From contig JAXLTI010000004.1 in the NCBI GenBank assembly GCA_046330135.1, positions 186,001 to 250,000 of the forward strand: a DNA stretch of 64,000 nt, in the 5' to 3' direction. Shown here one piece after another: positions 51,981 through 60,729 of the stretch. The first letter of the stretch is position 1. Every line of letters starts with the position of its first letter. The position numbers and the translations under genes are program-made. The notes under the pieces are model-generated. The model made no database searches. It saw only the letters and a program-made list of their open reading frames with translations, and had not been told where the DNA came from. This DNA is from CAYYFX01 sp046330135 (GTDB lineage Bacteria; ARS69).

Positions 51981-52874
51981 ATGGGAACGACCGCCTCCGA
52001 GCGGCATCCCGGCCAAGCACGGAACGACGTGTACCGCCCGCAGCTCGCGCGCGTGCTGGAGGTCCGCGAGGAGATCCGAGCGCGCGGCACGTCGCAGCCG
52101 GTCACCACGTTGAGCCTGGAGCGCAACGGGATGGACTACGCCCCGGGCCAGTTCCTCGAGGTCGGAGTGTTCTCCGGCGGCGAGGTGCCGATCTCGGTCT
52201 CGTCGCCGGCCGGCCTCCCCGGTGCGCTCTACATCACCGTCCGCGCGGCCGGCGTGGTGTCCACGCTGCTGACCCGCATGCAGCCCGGCGACGTCGTGAG
52301 CGTGCGGGGACCTTTGGGCAACGGCTTTCCGATCAGAGACTACGAAGGTCAGGATCTGCTGTTCGTGGCCGGCGGGATCGGGCTCGCGCCTTTGCGGGGC
52401 CTCTTGTGGGAGATGCTCCTGCACCGCGAGCGCTACGGCCGCATCGTCTGCCTGCACGGCGCGCGCACGCCGCACGACCTCCTCTACTCCTGGCAGTGGG
52501 CCGAGTGGCAGAAGCTCGGCGTCGAGATGCACCTCTCGGCGGACGTCGGCGACGGCGAGTGGGAGAAGCACGACGATCCGCCTCGTCTCGTGGGCTTCGT
52601 ACCCGCCCTGTTCCCGAGGGTCCAGCTCGACCCGTCGCGCACCACCGCGTTCCTGTGCGGCCCGCCGATCATGATCAAGATCGCCTGCGCCAAGCTCGAG
52701 CAGCAGCTCGAGCTGCGGCCGGAGCGCATGGTCGCCACTCTCGAGCGCCACATGAAGTGCGGCATCGGCAAGTGCGGCCACTGCATCGTCGTCGACCGCT
52801 ACGTGTGCATGGACGGGCCGGTGCTCCGGTACGACGAGCTGCTGGCGATGGAACGGATCGAGATGCCCTGGTAG
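51981..52874 (+). CDS. HydG/AsrB-like FAD/NAD(P)-binding reductase
   Basis: 297 residues from ATG at 51981 (AGGAG 8 nt upstream). Ferredoxin-NADP reductase-like fold: FAD region with YAPGQFLEVGVFSGGEVPIS and TVRAAGVVSTLLTRMQPGD, NAD(P) region with LFVAGGIGLAPLRGLLWEML and CGPPIMI, and a C-terminal Fe-S motif C-x4-C-x2-C-x7-C (MKCGIGKCGHCIVV ... YVC). This matches the gamma subunit of sulfhydrogenases and related dihydroorotate dehydrogenase PyrK-like proteins. It would move electrons between NAD(P)H and the Fe-S chain of the neighbouring HydB-like protein. NADH versus NADPH preference cannot be read. Confidence 0.9.
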   Translation: MGTTASERHPGQARNDVYRPQLARVLEVREEIRARGTSQPVTTLSLERNGMDYAPGQFLEVGVFSGGEVPISVSSPAGLPGALYITVRAAGVVSTLLTRMQPGDVVSVRGPLGNGFPIRDYEGQDLLFVAGGIGLAPLRGLLWEMLLHRERYGRIVCLHGARTPHDLLYSWQWAEWQKLGVEMHLSADVGDGEWEKHDDPPRLVGFVPALFPRVQLDPSRTTAFLCGPPIMIKIACAKLEQQLELRPERMVATLERHMKCGIGKCGHCIVVDRYVCMDGPVLRYDELLAMERIEMPW

Positions 52875-52882
52875 GAGAGCCC

Positions 52883-53371
52883 ATGAGCGAACTCGGCGAA
52901 CGGATCGGCGCACTGGTGGGCGGGCGCAGCGCGGCCGTGGTGGGCGTCGGCAACCGGCTGCGCGGCGACGACGGCGTCGGCTCGCACGTTGCCGATCGCT
53001 TGCGCGGGCGACTCGCGGCGGCGGTGTACGACGTCGAGACCGTGCCCGAGAACTACCTCGGCGTGCTGACCGACGCCGCCCCCGGCGTCGTGCTGTTCGT
53101 GGATGCTGCGGCGCACGGCGGCCCTCCGGGGGCTTGGTGCCTCGCGCCCGCCGGCGAGCTCGCTTCCCGCTCGACCTCGACCCACGCGATGTCCTTGCTC
53201 CTGCTCGCGCGTGCGCTCGAAGCGCGCGGGATCGCCTGCTGGCTCATCGGCGTCCAGCCCGACGACACCGAGTTCGGCGCGCCTCTCACATCCGCCGTCG
53301 CCGCCGGCGCCGACACCGTCGAGGACGCCCTGATCGAGAGCCTGGGCGCGCCGGAGGTGCTCCATGCCTGA
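52883..53371 (+). CDS. [NiFe] hydrogenase maturation protease (HycI/M52 family)
   Basis: 162 residues from ATG at 52883 (AGGAG 6 nt upstream). GVGNRLRGDDGVG carries the N-terminal nickel-ligand acidic residue, followed by VLFVDAAAHGG (second acidic ligand) and STHAMSLLLL (His ligand). The family trims the C-terminal extension of the hydrogenase large subunit after nickel insertion. The large subunit in this operon does have such an extension. Overlaps the next gene by 8 nt. Confidence 0.9.
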   Translation: MSELGERIGALVGGRSAAVVGVGNRLRGDDGVGSHVADRLRGRLAAAVYDVETVPENYLGVLTDAAPGVVLFVDAAAHGGPPGAWCLAPAGELASRSTSTHAMSLLLLARALEARGIACWLIGVQPDDTEFGAPLTSAVAAGADTVEDALIESLGAPEVLHA

Positions 53372-54977
53372 TCCCGCTCTGCTGGGCTTCGCGCTCCTGC
53401 TCGGCATACCGCTGGCCGGCGCCGTCGTCGCCGGGCTAGTGCGCGGCCGCGCCAGCGACTGGACCGCGGTCCTCGCCTCGCTGGCGACCGCCTTGGTGGC
53501 GGGAGCGGTCGTCGCGCGCCACGGCATCGCCGGCGTCACGGTGCCGCTCGGCGGGTTGCCGTTGGTCGACCGGATCGCCGGGCGGCCGGTGCCGTTGTTC
53601 GGATTCGTGCTCGACCCGCTCTCCAGCCTCGTGCTGCTCGGCGCCGTGATCATCGGGTTCGTGTGCGTGCTCTACTCGGTCGCCTACGTCGGCCCCCGGA
53701 ACCGCGAGACGCCCGCCGGCGAAGACCGCCGCAGCTACTGGTTCTGGATGCTGCTCTTCGTCGCCGCGATGTCGGGCCTGGTAACCTCGGCGACCCTGAT
53801 CCAGCTCTTCATCTTCTGGGAGGTCACCACGGTCTGCTCGTGGGCGCTGATCGGCTTCTACGACGAGGAGGCGGAGTCGCTGGCGGCGGCACAGAAGGCG
53901 TTCCTGATGACCGCGGGCGGTGGGCTCGCCCTCTTCGCCGCCACCCTGGCCCTGCTCGCGATGACGCACTCGGCGGGCTTCGACGCGTTCGGCCAGCTGC
54001 CGGCGGGCCTGCAGGGCGGAGCAGCCGTGCTCCTCGTCGTGTGCGTGCTGGTCGGAGCCTGGGCCAAGTCGGCGCAGGTGCCGTTCCACACCTGGCTGCC
54101 GTCGGCGATGGTCGCGCCCAGCCCGGTGAGCGCGTACCTGCACGCGGCGTCCATGGTCAACGCGGGCGTCTACCTCGTGCTGCGGGTGGCGCTCGCCAAT
54201 CCGCGGACGCCGGTCGCGGGTGCCGATGTCGCGGCCGCCGCCGCGCTGCCCGCCGGCGTGTCGGCGGTGCCCGCAGTCGCGTTGCCGCTGCCGACGGTCG
54301 CGCCGTTGGGCCACGGATTCCCCGGCGGCATCGTCGTGCTGGTAGCGGCGATGGCCGTGCTCACGCTCGTCGTCTCGGTGGCGCAGTTCTTCTACCAGGA
54401 CGATCTCAAGCGCCTGCTCGCGCTCTCGACGATCAGCCACTTGGCGCTCGTGCTGCTCGGCGCCTCCCTCCTGATCGCGGGCTCGGTGCGTGCGGCGCAG
54501 GGCGCCGCGCTGCACATTCTCGCCCATGGGGTCGGCAAAGCGCTCCTGTTCCTGTCGGTCGGCACGCTGTCGTACGCCGCCGGCACGCGCCGCATCCGCG
54601 ACCTGTCGGGCGTATTCAAGCGCGCGCCGGTGGCCTCCGTGGGCTTTCTCATCGGCGCGCTCACCGTGACCGGCGTTCCGCCCTTCGCCGGTTTCTGGAG
54701 CAAGCTGATGATCGTGACCGGCGCGGTCCAGCTCGGCGGCTGGGGCATCGCCGCGGGGGCGCTCGTCGTGCTCGAGAGCGTCGTCGCCTTCGCGTGGTTC
54801 CTGTGGGTGGGGCAGCGCGTCTTCCTCGGCCGGCCGTCGCCGGCCTCGGCGGGGATCGGACCGCGCTCGCAGGCGATGGAGGCTTCGCTCGTGATCCTCA
54901 TGCTGCTGTGCCTCGCCATCACCGCCATCGCTTTGCCGCTCGCCTCGGCGGTGCGGCCGGGAGGGCTCGGAGGATGA
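53364..54977 (+). CDS. Antiporter-like membrane subunit of hydrogenase (HyfB/NuoL-M family), first copy
   Basis: 537 residues, about 14 membrane helices. Proton_antipo_M motifs: FWEVTTVCSWALIGF with the helix-5 Glu, WAKSAQVPFHTWLPSAMVAP with the helix-7 Lys and broken helix, SAYLHAASMVNAGVYLVLR, and the helix-12 region KRLLALSTISHLALVLLG. A strand-loop insert (VAGADVAAAAALPAGVSAVP) is longer than usual. Forms a proton or sodium channel in group 4 hydrogenases. GGAGG precedes the ATG, which overlaps the protease gene. Confidence 0.88.
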   Translation: MPDPALLGFALLLGIPLAGAVVAGLVRGRASDWTAVLASLATALVAGAVVARHGIAGVTVPLGGLPLVDRIAGRPVPLFGFVLDPLSSLVLLGAVIIGFVCVLYSVAYVGPRNRETPAGEDRRSYWFWMLLFVAAMSGLVTSATLIQLFIFWEVTTVCSWALIGFYDEEAESLAAAQKAFLMTAGGGLALFAATLALLAMTHSAGFDAFGQLPAGLQGGAAVLLVVCVLVGAWAKSAQVPFHTWLPSAMVAPSPVSAYLHAASMVNAGVYLVLRVALANPRTPVAGADVAAAAALPAGVSAVPAVALPLPTVAPLGHGFPGGIVVLVAAMAVLTLVVSVAQFFYQDDLKRLLALSTISHLALVLLGASLLIAGSVRAAQGAALHILAHGVGKALLFLSVGTLSYAAGTRRIRDLSGVFKRAPVASVGFLIGALTVTGVPPFAGFWSKLMIVTGAVQLGGWGIAAGALVVLESVVAFAWFLWVGQRVFLGRPSPASAGIGPRSQAMEASLVILMLLCLAITAIALPLASAVRPGGLGG

Positions 54978-54981
54978 CGAC

Positions 54982-56784
54982 GTGAGCCGGAACCTGTGGG
55001 AGATCGTCGGCCCGCACCTCGCATGGCATCTCGACGGGCTCACGCTCCTGTTCCTGATCCCCGTGCTGGTCGTCTCCGCGGTCGCCGCGCTCTACGCGCC
55101 CGCCTACCTCGGGCAGGAGCGCTACCGCGAGGAGAGCCGCGTTCGCTTCTGGATGCTCTACGCCGTGTTCGTCGCCGGCATGGTGGGCACGCTGCTGGCC
55201 GCCGATCTGGTCTTGTTCCTGGTGTGCTGGGAGCTGATGACGCTGGCCTCCTACGTGCTGGTGGCGTTCGAGACGCGCGAGGCCGAGGCGCTGCGGGCGG
55301 CGTTCAAGTACTTCTTCATGACTCACTGCGGCACCGCGTGCCTTCTGTTCGGCGCCGTGCTCCTGCGGGCGGCGGGCGGCTCGTTCGCCTTCGACAACCT
55401 GCCGGCGACCTTGGGCGCGCTGGCCGCGGGGCATCCCGTCCTGCTGCACACGGTGCTGGCCTTGTTCTTCATCGGCTTCGCCACCAAGGCCGGCCTCTAT
55501 CCCTTCGGCGACTGGCTGCCCGACGCGCACCCGGCCGCGCCGGCGCCGGTGTCGGCCGTGCTGTCGGGCGTGATGATCAAGCTAGGGCTCTACGGCGTGC
55601 TGCGCATCTTCGTCGCGACCCTGGCGGCGGCCGCGCCCGCTTCCGCCCCGTTGTGGGGCTGGATCCTCGGCGCCTTCGGACTCCTGTCCGCCCTGGTCGG
55701 CGGCTTCGCCGCCTGCGCCGCGATGGACGCCAAGGTGCTCCTGGCCTACTCGTCCATCGCCCAGAGCGGGCTCGTCGCGCTCGGGATCGGCGCGGCCCTC
55801 GTGCTCCAGCCGCTCCAACCCGCTCTCGCGGCGCTGGCGCTGCTCGGCGCGGCGTTCCACATCGTCGGCGACGCCGCGGTCAAGGCGCTGCTGTTCCTCA
55901 ACGCAGGCGCGCTGCAGTGGCGCACCGGCAGCCGCAGACTCGAGGACATGGGCGGGCTGTTCGAGGCCATGCCGGTGACCGGCTGGACGGCGCTCGTCGG
56001 AACGCTCGCCATCGCTGGTTTCCCGCCGCTCACCGCGTTCACCGCCAAGTGGCTGATGCTGCAGGCCACGGTCCTGTCGCGCGTGCCGGCGGTCACGGTG
56101 GCCGGCCTGGGGTTGCTGGTCGCGAGCCTCCTCTCGGTGCTGTATGCGGTGAAGTTCTTCGCCGCGGCGTTCGCCAATCGTCCGATGCGCGCGGGCGACC
56201 TGGAAGTGCCGGGCGCGATGCGCGCCGCCCAGGTGCTGCTGGCGATCGCCGTGGTCGCGATCGGCTTGGCGCCCGGTGCCGTGCTGTCCGCGCTCGCGCG
56301 TGGCCTGGCGGGGCTGCCGCCGCTCGCGGCCGCCGGGAGCCACGGCTGGGACGTCTTCACGCTCGGGCCGCTGACCGGCGCGCTCGCCCCGGCGCTCCTC
56401 ATCGTCCTCGGCGCCTGGGCCTTCTCGATCGCCCGGCTCATGGTCGGGCGTGGCGACGCCCCCGCGACGCGTGCGGTGTGGACCGGCGGCGTCCCCGATG
56501 GCGGCTCTCCGCTGGTCCATCCGCTCGGCTTCTACTCCGCCGTGCGCGAGGAGCTGCGCCGCGCGTATCCGATCCCGCGCTGGCCGCGGCTGAAGCGCCC
56601 CGGCTGGGTGCTTCCCGCCGTGGACCCCGACCGCTGGCTCTACCGACCCGCCGCGGGCGTCGGCCGGCGCATGACCGACGGCCTGCGCCACGTGCACACC
56701 GGCGTCCCGCACGTCTACCTCGCCTGGCAGCTCATGGGGGCGGCGGCGCTCGTGCTGCTCTTCATGCTGCTGCTCCGGCAGTGA
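54982..56784 (+). CDS. Antiporter-like membrane subunit of hydrogenase (HyfB/NuoL family), second copy
   Basis: 600 residues from GTG at 54982 (GGAGG upstream), 4 nt after the previous gene. Motifs: LVCWELMTLASYVLVAFETR (Glu), FATKAGLYPFGDWLPDAHPA (Lys), APAPVSAVLSGVMIKLGLYG and VLLAYSSIAQSGLVALGIG. The C-terminal region continues past helix 14 with a long amphipathic segment (~500-575) and a final helix (LMGAAALVLLFMLLL), like the lateral helix of NuoL/HyfB. Probably the distal ion-pumping subunit. Confidence 0.88.
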   Translation: MSRNLWEIVGPHLAWHLDGLTLLFLIPVLVVSAVAALYAPAYLGQERYREESRVRFWMLYAVFVAGMVGTLLAADLVLFLVCWELMTLASYVLVAFETREAEALRAAFKYFFMTHCGTACLLFGAVLLRAAGGSFAFDNLPATLGALAAGHPVLLHTVLALFFIGFATKAGLYPFGDWLPDAHPAAPAPVSAVLSGVMIKLGLYGVLRIFVATLAAAAPASAPLWGWILGAFGLLSALVGGFAACAAMDAKVLLAYSSIAQSGLVALGIGAALVLQPLQPALAALALLGAAFHIVGDAAVKALLFLNAGALQWRTGSRRLEDMGGLFEAMPVTGWTALVGTLAIAGFPPLTAFTAKWLMLQATVLSRVPAVTVAGLGLLVASLLSVLYAVKFFAAAFANRPMRAGDLEVPGAMRAAQVLLAIAVVAIGLAPGAVLSALARGLAGLPPLAAAGSHGWDVFTLGPLTGALAPALLIVLGAWAFSIARLMVGRGDAPATRAVWTGGVPDGGSPLVHPLGFYSAVREELRRAYPIPRWPRLKRPGWVLPAVDPDRWLYRPAAGVGRRMTDGLRHVHTGVPHVYLAWQLMGAAALVLLFMLLLRQ

Positions 56785-56792
56785 GGCTTCCC

Positions 56793-58562
56793 ATGGCGAC
56801 CGTAGCCCCAGCACGCATCGAGACCCTCGAAGGCGCCTCTGCCTTCGCCGCCCGCGTGCGCGCCGCGCTCGAGGGCATGCTCCTCGAGTCGCACGCGCCG
56901 CGGCCCGAGCGCCTCTACCTCACCGTCGCTCCCGGCCACGTGCAGAAGGCCGTGCGCGTCCTTTTCGAGGACCTGCGCGCCCGCTACGTGATCAGCGTGG
57001 GCGTGGACTGCCGCAAGGGCGGCGGCGGATTCGAGGTGCTGCACTGCTTCGCGTCCGACTCCGCGCATCTGCGTCTGGCTGTGCGCGTGCCTCTCGACGG
57101 GGCCAAGCCGACGCTGCCGTCGATCACGCCGATCGTGCCGGGGGCCTCGTGGGCCGAGCTGGAGATGCACGATCTGCTGGGCATCGACAGCGCGGGGCAT
57201 CCCGACCCGCGGCCGCTGTGCCTGCCCGACGACTTCCCAGAGGACGTGTACCCGCTGCGCAAGGAAGTTCCCTACAACTTCAAGGTCCCGGAGAGCACGA
57301 ACGGCGGAGGGCGTCCGTTCCAGTACCGCCAGCCGCCGCCGGGCACGACCGTAGTCCAGCTCGGTCCGTTCTTCCCGGTGCTCGAGGAGCCGTCGCAGTG
57401 GCGGCTGTTCGTGGATGGGGAGACCGTGGTCGGCGCCGACTACCGCGGCGTCTACTGCCACCGCGCCATCGAGAAGCTGGGCGACTCGGTGCTCAACTAC
57501 AACCAGGTCATCTCGCTCGCCGAGCGCATCTGCGGCATCTGCGGATGCGTGCACTCGACGTCGTACTGCGAAGCCGTCGAGGAGGCCGCCGGAATCGACG
57601 TGCCGCTCCGTGCGCGGTTGATCCGCACGGTCACCCTCGAGCTGGAGCGCGTGCAGAGCCACCTGCTGTGGCTCGGGCTCGCCTGCCACATCGTGGGCTT
57701 CGACTTCGTGTTCATGCAGTCCTGGCGGCTGCGCGAGCCGATCCTGTCGCTGGCCGAGTACGTCACCGGCAGCCGCAAGCACTTCGGCGTCAACCTCGTC
57801 GGGGGAACGCGCTTCGACGTGACACGCGACCAGTTCGACCGCATCCGGTCCACGCTGGACGTGGTCGAGCGCGAGTCTCTGACGTTGGTCAAGGCGATCC
57901 AGGACGACGACGCGCTGGTCTCCCGCCTGAAGGGCGTGGGCGTGATCACTCCCGAGGAGGTGCGTCTCACCGGAGCCGTCGGGCCGACCGCGCGCGGCAG
58001 CGGCGTGGCGATGGACGCCCGTCGCGACCACCCGTACGCCGCCTACTCGCTCCTCGACTTCGACGTCGTCACGCACGACGGCTGCGACGTGCTCGGCCGC
58101 ACGCTGGTGCGCGCGCTCGAGATCTTCGAATCGGTGAAGATCCTGCGACGTTGCGTCGAGCTGCTCGGCGAGCTGCCCGAGGGCAACTTCATGGCCGACG
58201 TGCCCGAGAAGCTGCCGGCGGGCCGCGAGGGAGTCGCCGCCGTCGAGGCCCCGCGCGGCGAGGTGTTCCACTACCTGCGCACCGGCGAGCGCAACGGGCC
58301 CGAGCGCTGGCGGGTGCGCGCGCCGAGCTACCAGAACATCCAGGCGGCGCCGGTGATGTTCAAGCCCGGCACGCAGGTCGCCGACGTGCCGATCGCCCTC
58401 GGCAGCCTCGACCCGTGCTTCTCGTGCACCGAGCGCGTGGAGATCGTGAACGCGAAGAGCGGCGAGAGCCGCGCGCTGCGGCAACAGGAATTCGAGGACC
58501 TGTCGCGCCAGGACATGGAGCGCCGCCGGGAAGCCCGCGGCGCGGGGGGTACGTCATGCTGA
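56793..58562 (+). CDS. Group 4 [NiFe] hydrogenase large subunit, fused NuoC-NuoD type (HycE-like)
   Basis: 589 residues from ATG at 56793. Residues ~20-170 are the NuoC/30-kDa-like part (GASWAELEMHDLLGIDSAGH). The rest is the catalytic subunit. L1 motif ERICGICGCVHSTSYCE and L2 motif LDPCFSCTER give all four Cys ligands of the Ni-Fe centre, so it is a genuine hydrogenase and not an Ehr-type relative. A 41-residue tail after CTER would be removed by the adjacent protease. Reaction: H2 to 2 H+ plus 2 e-, facing the cytoplasm on the membrane arm. Start of next gene overlaps by 7 nt. Confidence 0.94.
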   Translation: MATVAPARIETLEGASAFAARVRAALEGMLLESHAPRPERLYLTVAPGHVQKAVRVLFEDLRARYVISVGVDCRKGGGGFEVLHCFASDSAHLRLAVRVPLDGAKPTLPSITPIVPGASWAELEMHDLLGIDSAGHPDPRPLCLPDDFPEDVYPLRKEVPYNFKVPESTNGGGRPFQYRQPPPGTTVVQLGPFFPVLEEPSQWRLFVDGETVVGADYRGVYCHRAIEKLGDSVLNYNQVISLAERICGICGCVHSTSYCEAVEEAAGIDVPLRARLIRTVTLELERVQSHLLWLGLACHIVGFDFVFMQSWRLREPILSLAEYVTGSRKHFGVNLVGGTRFDVTRDQFDRIRSTLDVVERESLTLVKAIQDDDALVSRLKGVGVITPEEVRLTGAVGPTARGSGVAMDARRDHPYAAYSLLDFDVVTHDGCDVLGRTLVRALEIFESVKILRRCVELLGELPEGNFMADVPEKLPAGREGVAAVEAPRGEVFHYLRTGERNGPERWRVRAPSYQNIQAAPVMFKPGTQVADVPIALGSLDPCFSCTERVEIVNAKSGESRALRQQEFEDLSRQDMERRREARGAGGTSC

Positions 58563-59467
58563 TCCCGGTCGTGAGCGCGATCGCCTGGGCGCTGGTCGTC
58601 CCCCTCGTGCTCTTCATGCTCTCGCCGTTGCTCGACGGCATCGCGCGCCAGATCCGCGCCCGGCTCGAGTCGCGGGCGGGCCCGCCGCTGCTCCAGGGCT
58701 ACGTCGACCTCGCCAAGCTCGCCGGCAAGCACGAGGTCAGCTCCGGCACCGGGCGGCTGGCCGCGACCATGCCGTTCGTCGCGCTCGCCGCTGCCGTCAC
58801 CGCGGGCGTGCTGCTGCCGGTCGCGGGAGTATCGCCGCTCGGCTTCGCCGGCGACGCCATCGTCGTGCTGTACCTGATCGGCCTCTCCACCGTGGCGTTC
58901 GTTCTCGCCGGCAGCGCCACCGGCAGCCCGTACGGCTTCCTCGGCGCGGGACGCGAGATGCTGCTGCTCCTGTTCGTCGAGCCCGTGATCGCCTGCGCGC
59001 TGTTCGTCGCCGGGCTCAAGGCCGGCACCTTCCGGCTCGCCGAGATCGTCGCCTGGCAGGGGACGCACGGGCCCGGCGTGTCGGGCGTGCTCGCGGCGGT
59101 GGCCGTGCTGCTCGCGCTGCTCGGCTACATGGGACGCCTGCCCTTCGACCTGTCCGAAGCCGACCAGGAGCTGATGGGCGGCACGACGATCGAGTTCGGC
59201 GGCCGGCGCCTCGCGCTCTTGCGCTGGACGCTGTTCGTGCGCTGGCTGGTGGTCGCGTGGCTGGTGGCCGAGGTGTTCGTGCCCACGCGGCTCCCGTTCG
59301 CGATCGGGCTGCCGGTCGCGGCGCTCAAGGTACTCGTCCTGTTCACCGTGGCCTCGGCGCTCAGCGCGCTGCTGGCCCGGCTCCGCATCGACTACGTGCG
59401 CGGCTTCCTGGTGCAGGTCGGCCTGATCTCGGTGTTCGCCGTCGTGTTCGCGCTCATCGGAGCGTAG
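58556..59467 (+). CDS. NuoH/HycD-like membrane subunit
   Basis: 303 residues, eight membrane helices. GPPLLQGYVDLAKLAGKHEV is the family's first cytoplasmic loop, and LPFDLSEADQELMGGTTIEF and GGRRLALLRW give the conserved acidic loop at the quinone-like or ion-coupling site. Anchors the hydrogenase catalytic arm to the antiporter subunits. Overlaps the large-subunit gene by 7 nt. Confidence 0.92.
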   Translation: MLIPVVSAIAWALVVPLVLFMLSPLLDGIARQIRARLESRAGPPLLQGYVDLAKLAGKHEVSSGTGRLAATMPFVALAAAVTAGVLLPVAGVSPLGFAGDAIVVLYLIGLSTVAFVLAGSATGSPYGFLGAGREMLLLLFVEPVIACALFVAGLKAGTFRLAEIVAWQGTHGPGVSGVLAAVAVLLALLGYMGRLPFDLSEADQELMGGTTIEFGGRRLALLRWTLFVRWLVVAWLVAEVFVPTRLPFAIGLPVAALKVLVLFTVASALSALLARLRIDYVRGFLVQVGLISVFAVVFALIGA

Positions 59468-59480
59468 GGGGGACGCAGCC

Positions 59481-60014
59481 ATGTTCGGGGCCAAGCTCCG
59501 CCAGATCGCCTTCGGCCTCCGCAATCCCCGCGCGACCGTGGGCTACCCGCTCGCGCCCCGGGCGCCCGAGGCGGGGTACCGCGGGCACGTCACCGTCGAC
59601 ACGGACAAGTGCATCGGTTGCGGGGGCTGCGCCGACGTGTGCCCGTCGCGCTGCATCCTGATCACCGATCTCGGGCCGGCGACGCGCATCATGCGCCGCT
59701 ACCTCGACCGCTGCATCCAGTGCGGCCGCTGCGAAGACGCCTGCCCCTACGATGCCGTGCACCTCGTGGCCGACTGGGAGACGGGCACCCCGGACCGCCG
59801 CGACCTGCTCATCGAGCAGCGGCTGCACATGGGCGTGTGCGACCGTTGCGGGCGTTGCTACGTGCCCTCTCACCCGCTCGATCAGCTCTCCAGCCTCGAG
59901 CTCCGCGTGGACGAGCCCGAGCTGCTGGCGCAGGCCCAGGGCGGCGACGTCGCCACTCCCGGCGCGGCGCAGGTCGGCCCGCGCGGTGGCAACGGGCACG
60001 GTGCGCACGGATAG
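59481..60014 (+). CDS. NuoI/HycF-like 8Fe ferredoxin subunit
   Basis: 177 residues. Two [4Fe-4S] motifs, CIGCGGCADVCPSRC (~46) and CIQCGRCEDACPYDAVH (~78), as in NuoI and HycF. A further CDRCGRC group (~117) is extra and may bind a third metal or cluster. A disordered Gly/Ala tail follows. Carries electrons toward the small subunit; with the HydB-like protein it could connect the diaphorase to the membrane arm. Confidence 0.9.
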   Translation: MFGAKLRQIAFGLRNPRATVGYPLAPRAPEAGYRGHVTVDTDKCIGCGGCADVCPSRCILITDLGPATRIMRRYLDRCIQCGRCEDACPYDAVHLVADWETGTPDRRDLLIEQRLHMGVCDRCGRCYVPSHPLDQLSSLELRVDEPELLAQAQGGDVATPGAAQVGPRGGNGHGAHG

Positions 60015-60026
60015 CGAGGAGGAGCC

Positions 60027-60683
60027 ATGGAGAACCTGGTCCGCACGCTGTCGCTGACGCTGCTCCTCACGTCGTTCTTCGCCGTCGAGTCGAAGAGCCT
60101 GCGGCGCGCGTTCGGCGCCTACGTGGCGCAAGCGTTGGTCATGGTCACGATCATCGCCTGCTTCGCCACCGTGCACCCCGACCTGTGGCTGTGGGTGGCC
60201 ACCGCGTTCGTCACGAAGCTCGTGCTCATCTCGTGGATGCTCTACCACGCCATCCACGCCGGGGACGACCGCGAGGTCCCGCCGTTCGTGGGCACGACGA
60301 TGTCGGCCGTGTTCATCGCGGTGCTGGCGCTCGCCAGCTGGCAGCTCATCCACCGGCACGCGTCGTTCCTGGCGCCCACGCCCTTGGCCGAGCAGGAGCC
60401 GTACCGCACGAACGTGGCGGTCGCGCTCACGCTCCTCTTCGTGGGCATGTACGCCGTGCTCACGCGCCGCGACGCGATCAAGGTCGTCATCGGCGTGTGC
60501 TTGATGGAGAACGGTGCGCATCTCTCGCTCGTGTCGTTGGCGACGGCTATGCGCGAGACCGTCTTGATCGGAATCGTCACGGACGTGGTGGTGGCGGTGT
60601 TCCTGCTCCTCCACCTCATCCATGGCATCGAGGACCGGCTCGGCACGCGCGACACCGGCCGCCTGCGGGCGCTGCGATGGTAG
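60027..60683 (+). CDS. hyfE: Hydrogenase-4 component E (HyfE/NuoK-like)
   Basis: 218 residues from ATG at 60027 (GGAGGAG 3-4 nt upstream). About six to seven membrane helices, with the NuoK-like MENGAHLSLVSLATAMRETV region (Glu in a membrane helix) as in HyfE. Part of the ion-translocating membrane domain. Confidence 0.88.
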   Translation: MENLVRTLSLTLLLTSFFAVESKSLRRAFGAYVAQALVMVTIIACFATVHPDLWLWVATAFVTKLVLISWMLYHAIHAGDDREVPPFVGTTMSAVFIAVLALASWQLIHRHASFLAPTPLAEQEPYRTNVAVALTLLFVGMYAVLTRRDAIKVVIGVCLMENGAHLSLVSLATAMRETVLIGIVTDVVVAVFLLLHLIHGIEDRLGTRDTGRLRALRW

Positions 60684-60729
60684 GCCGGCGCGGGTCGAGA
60701 GCGGACGGGCTTCGCGAGGAGGAGACTCC

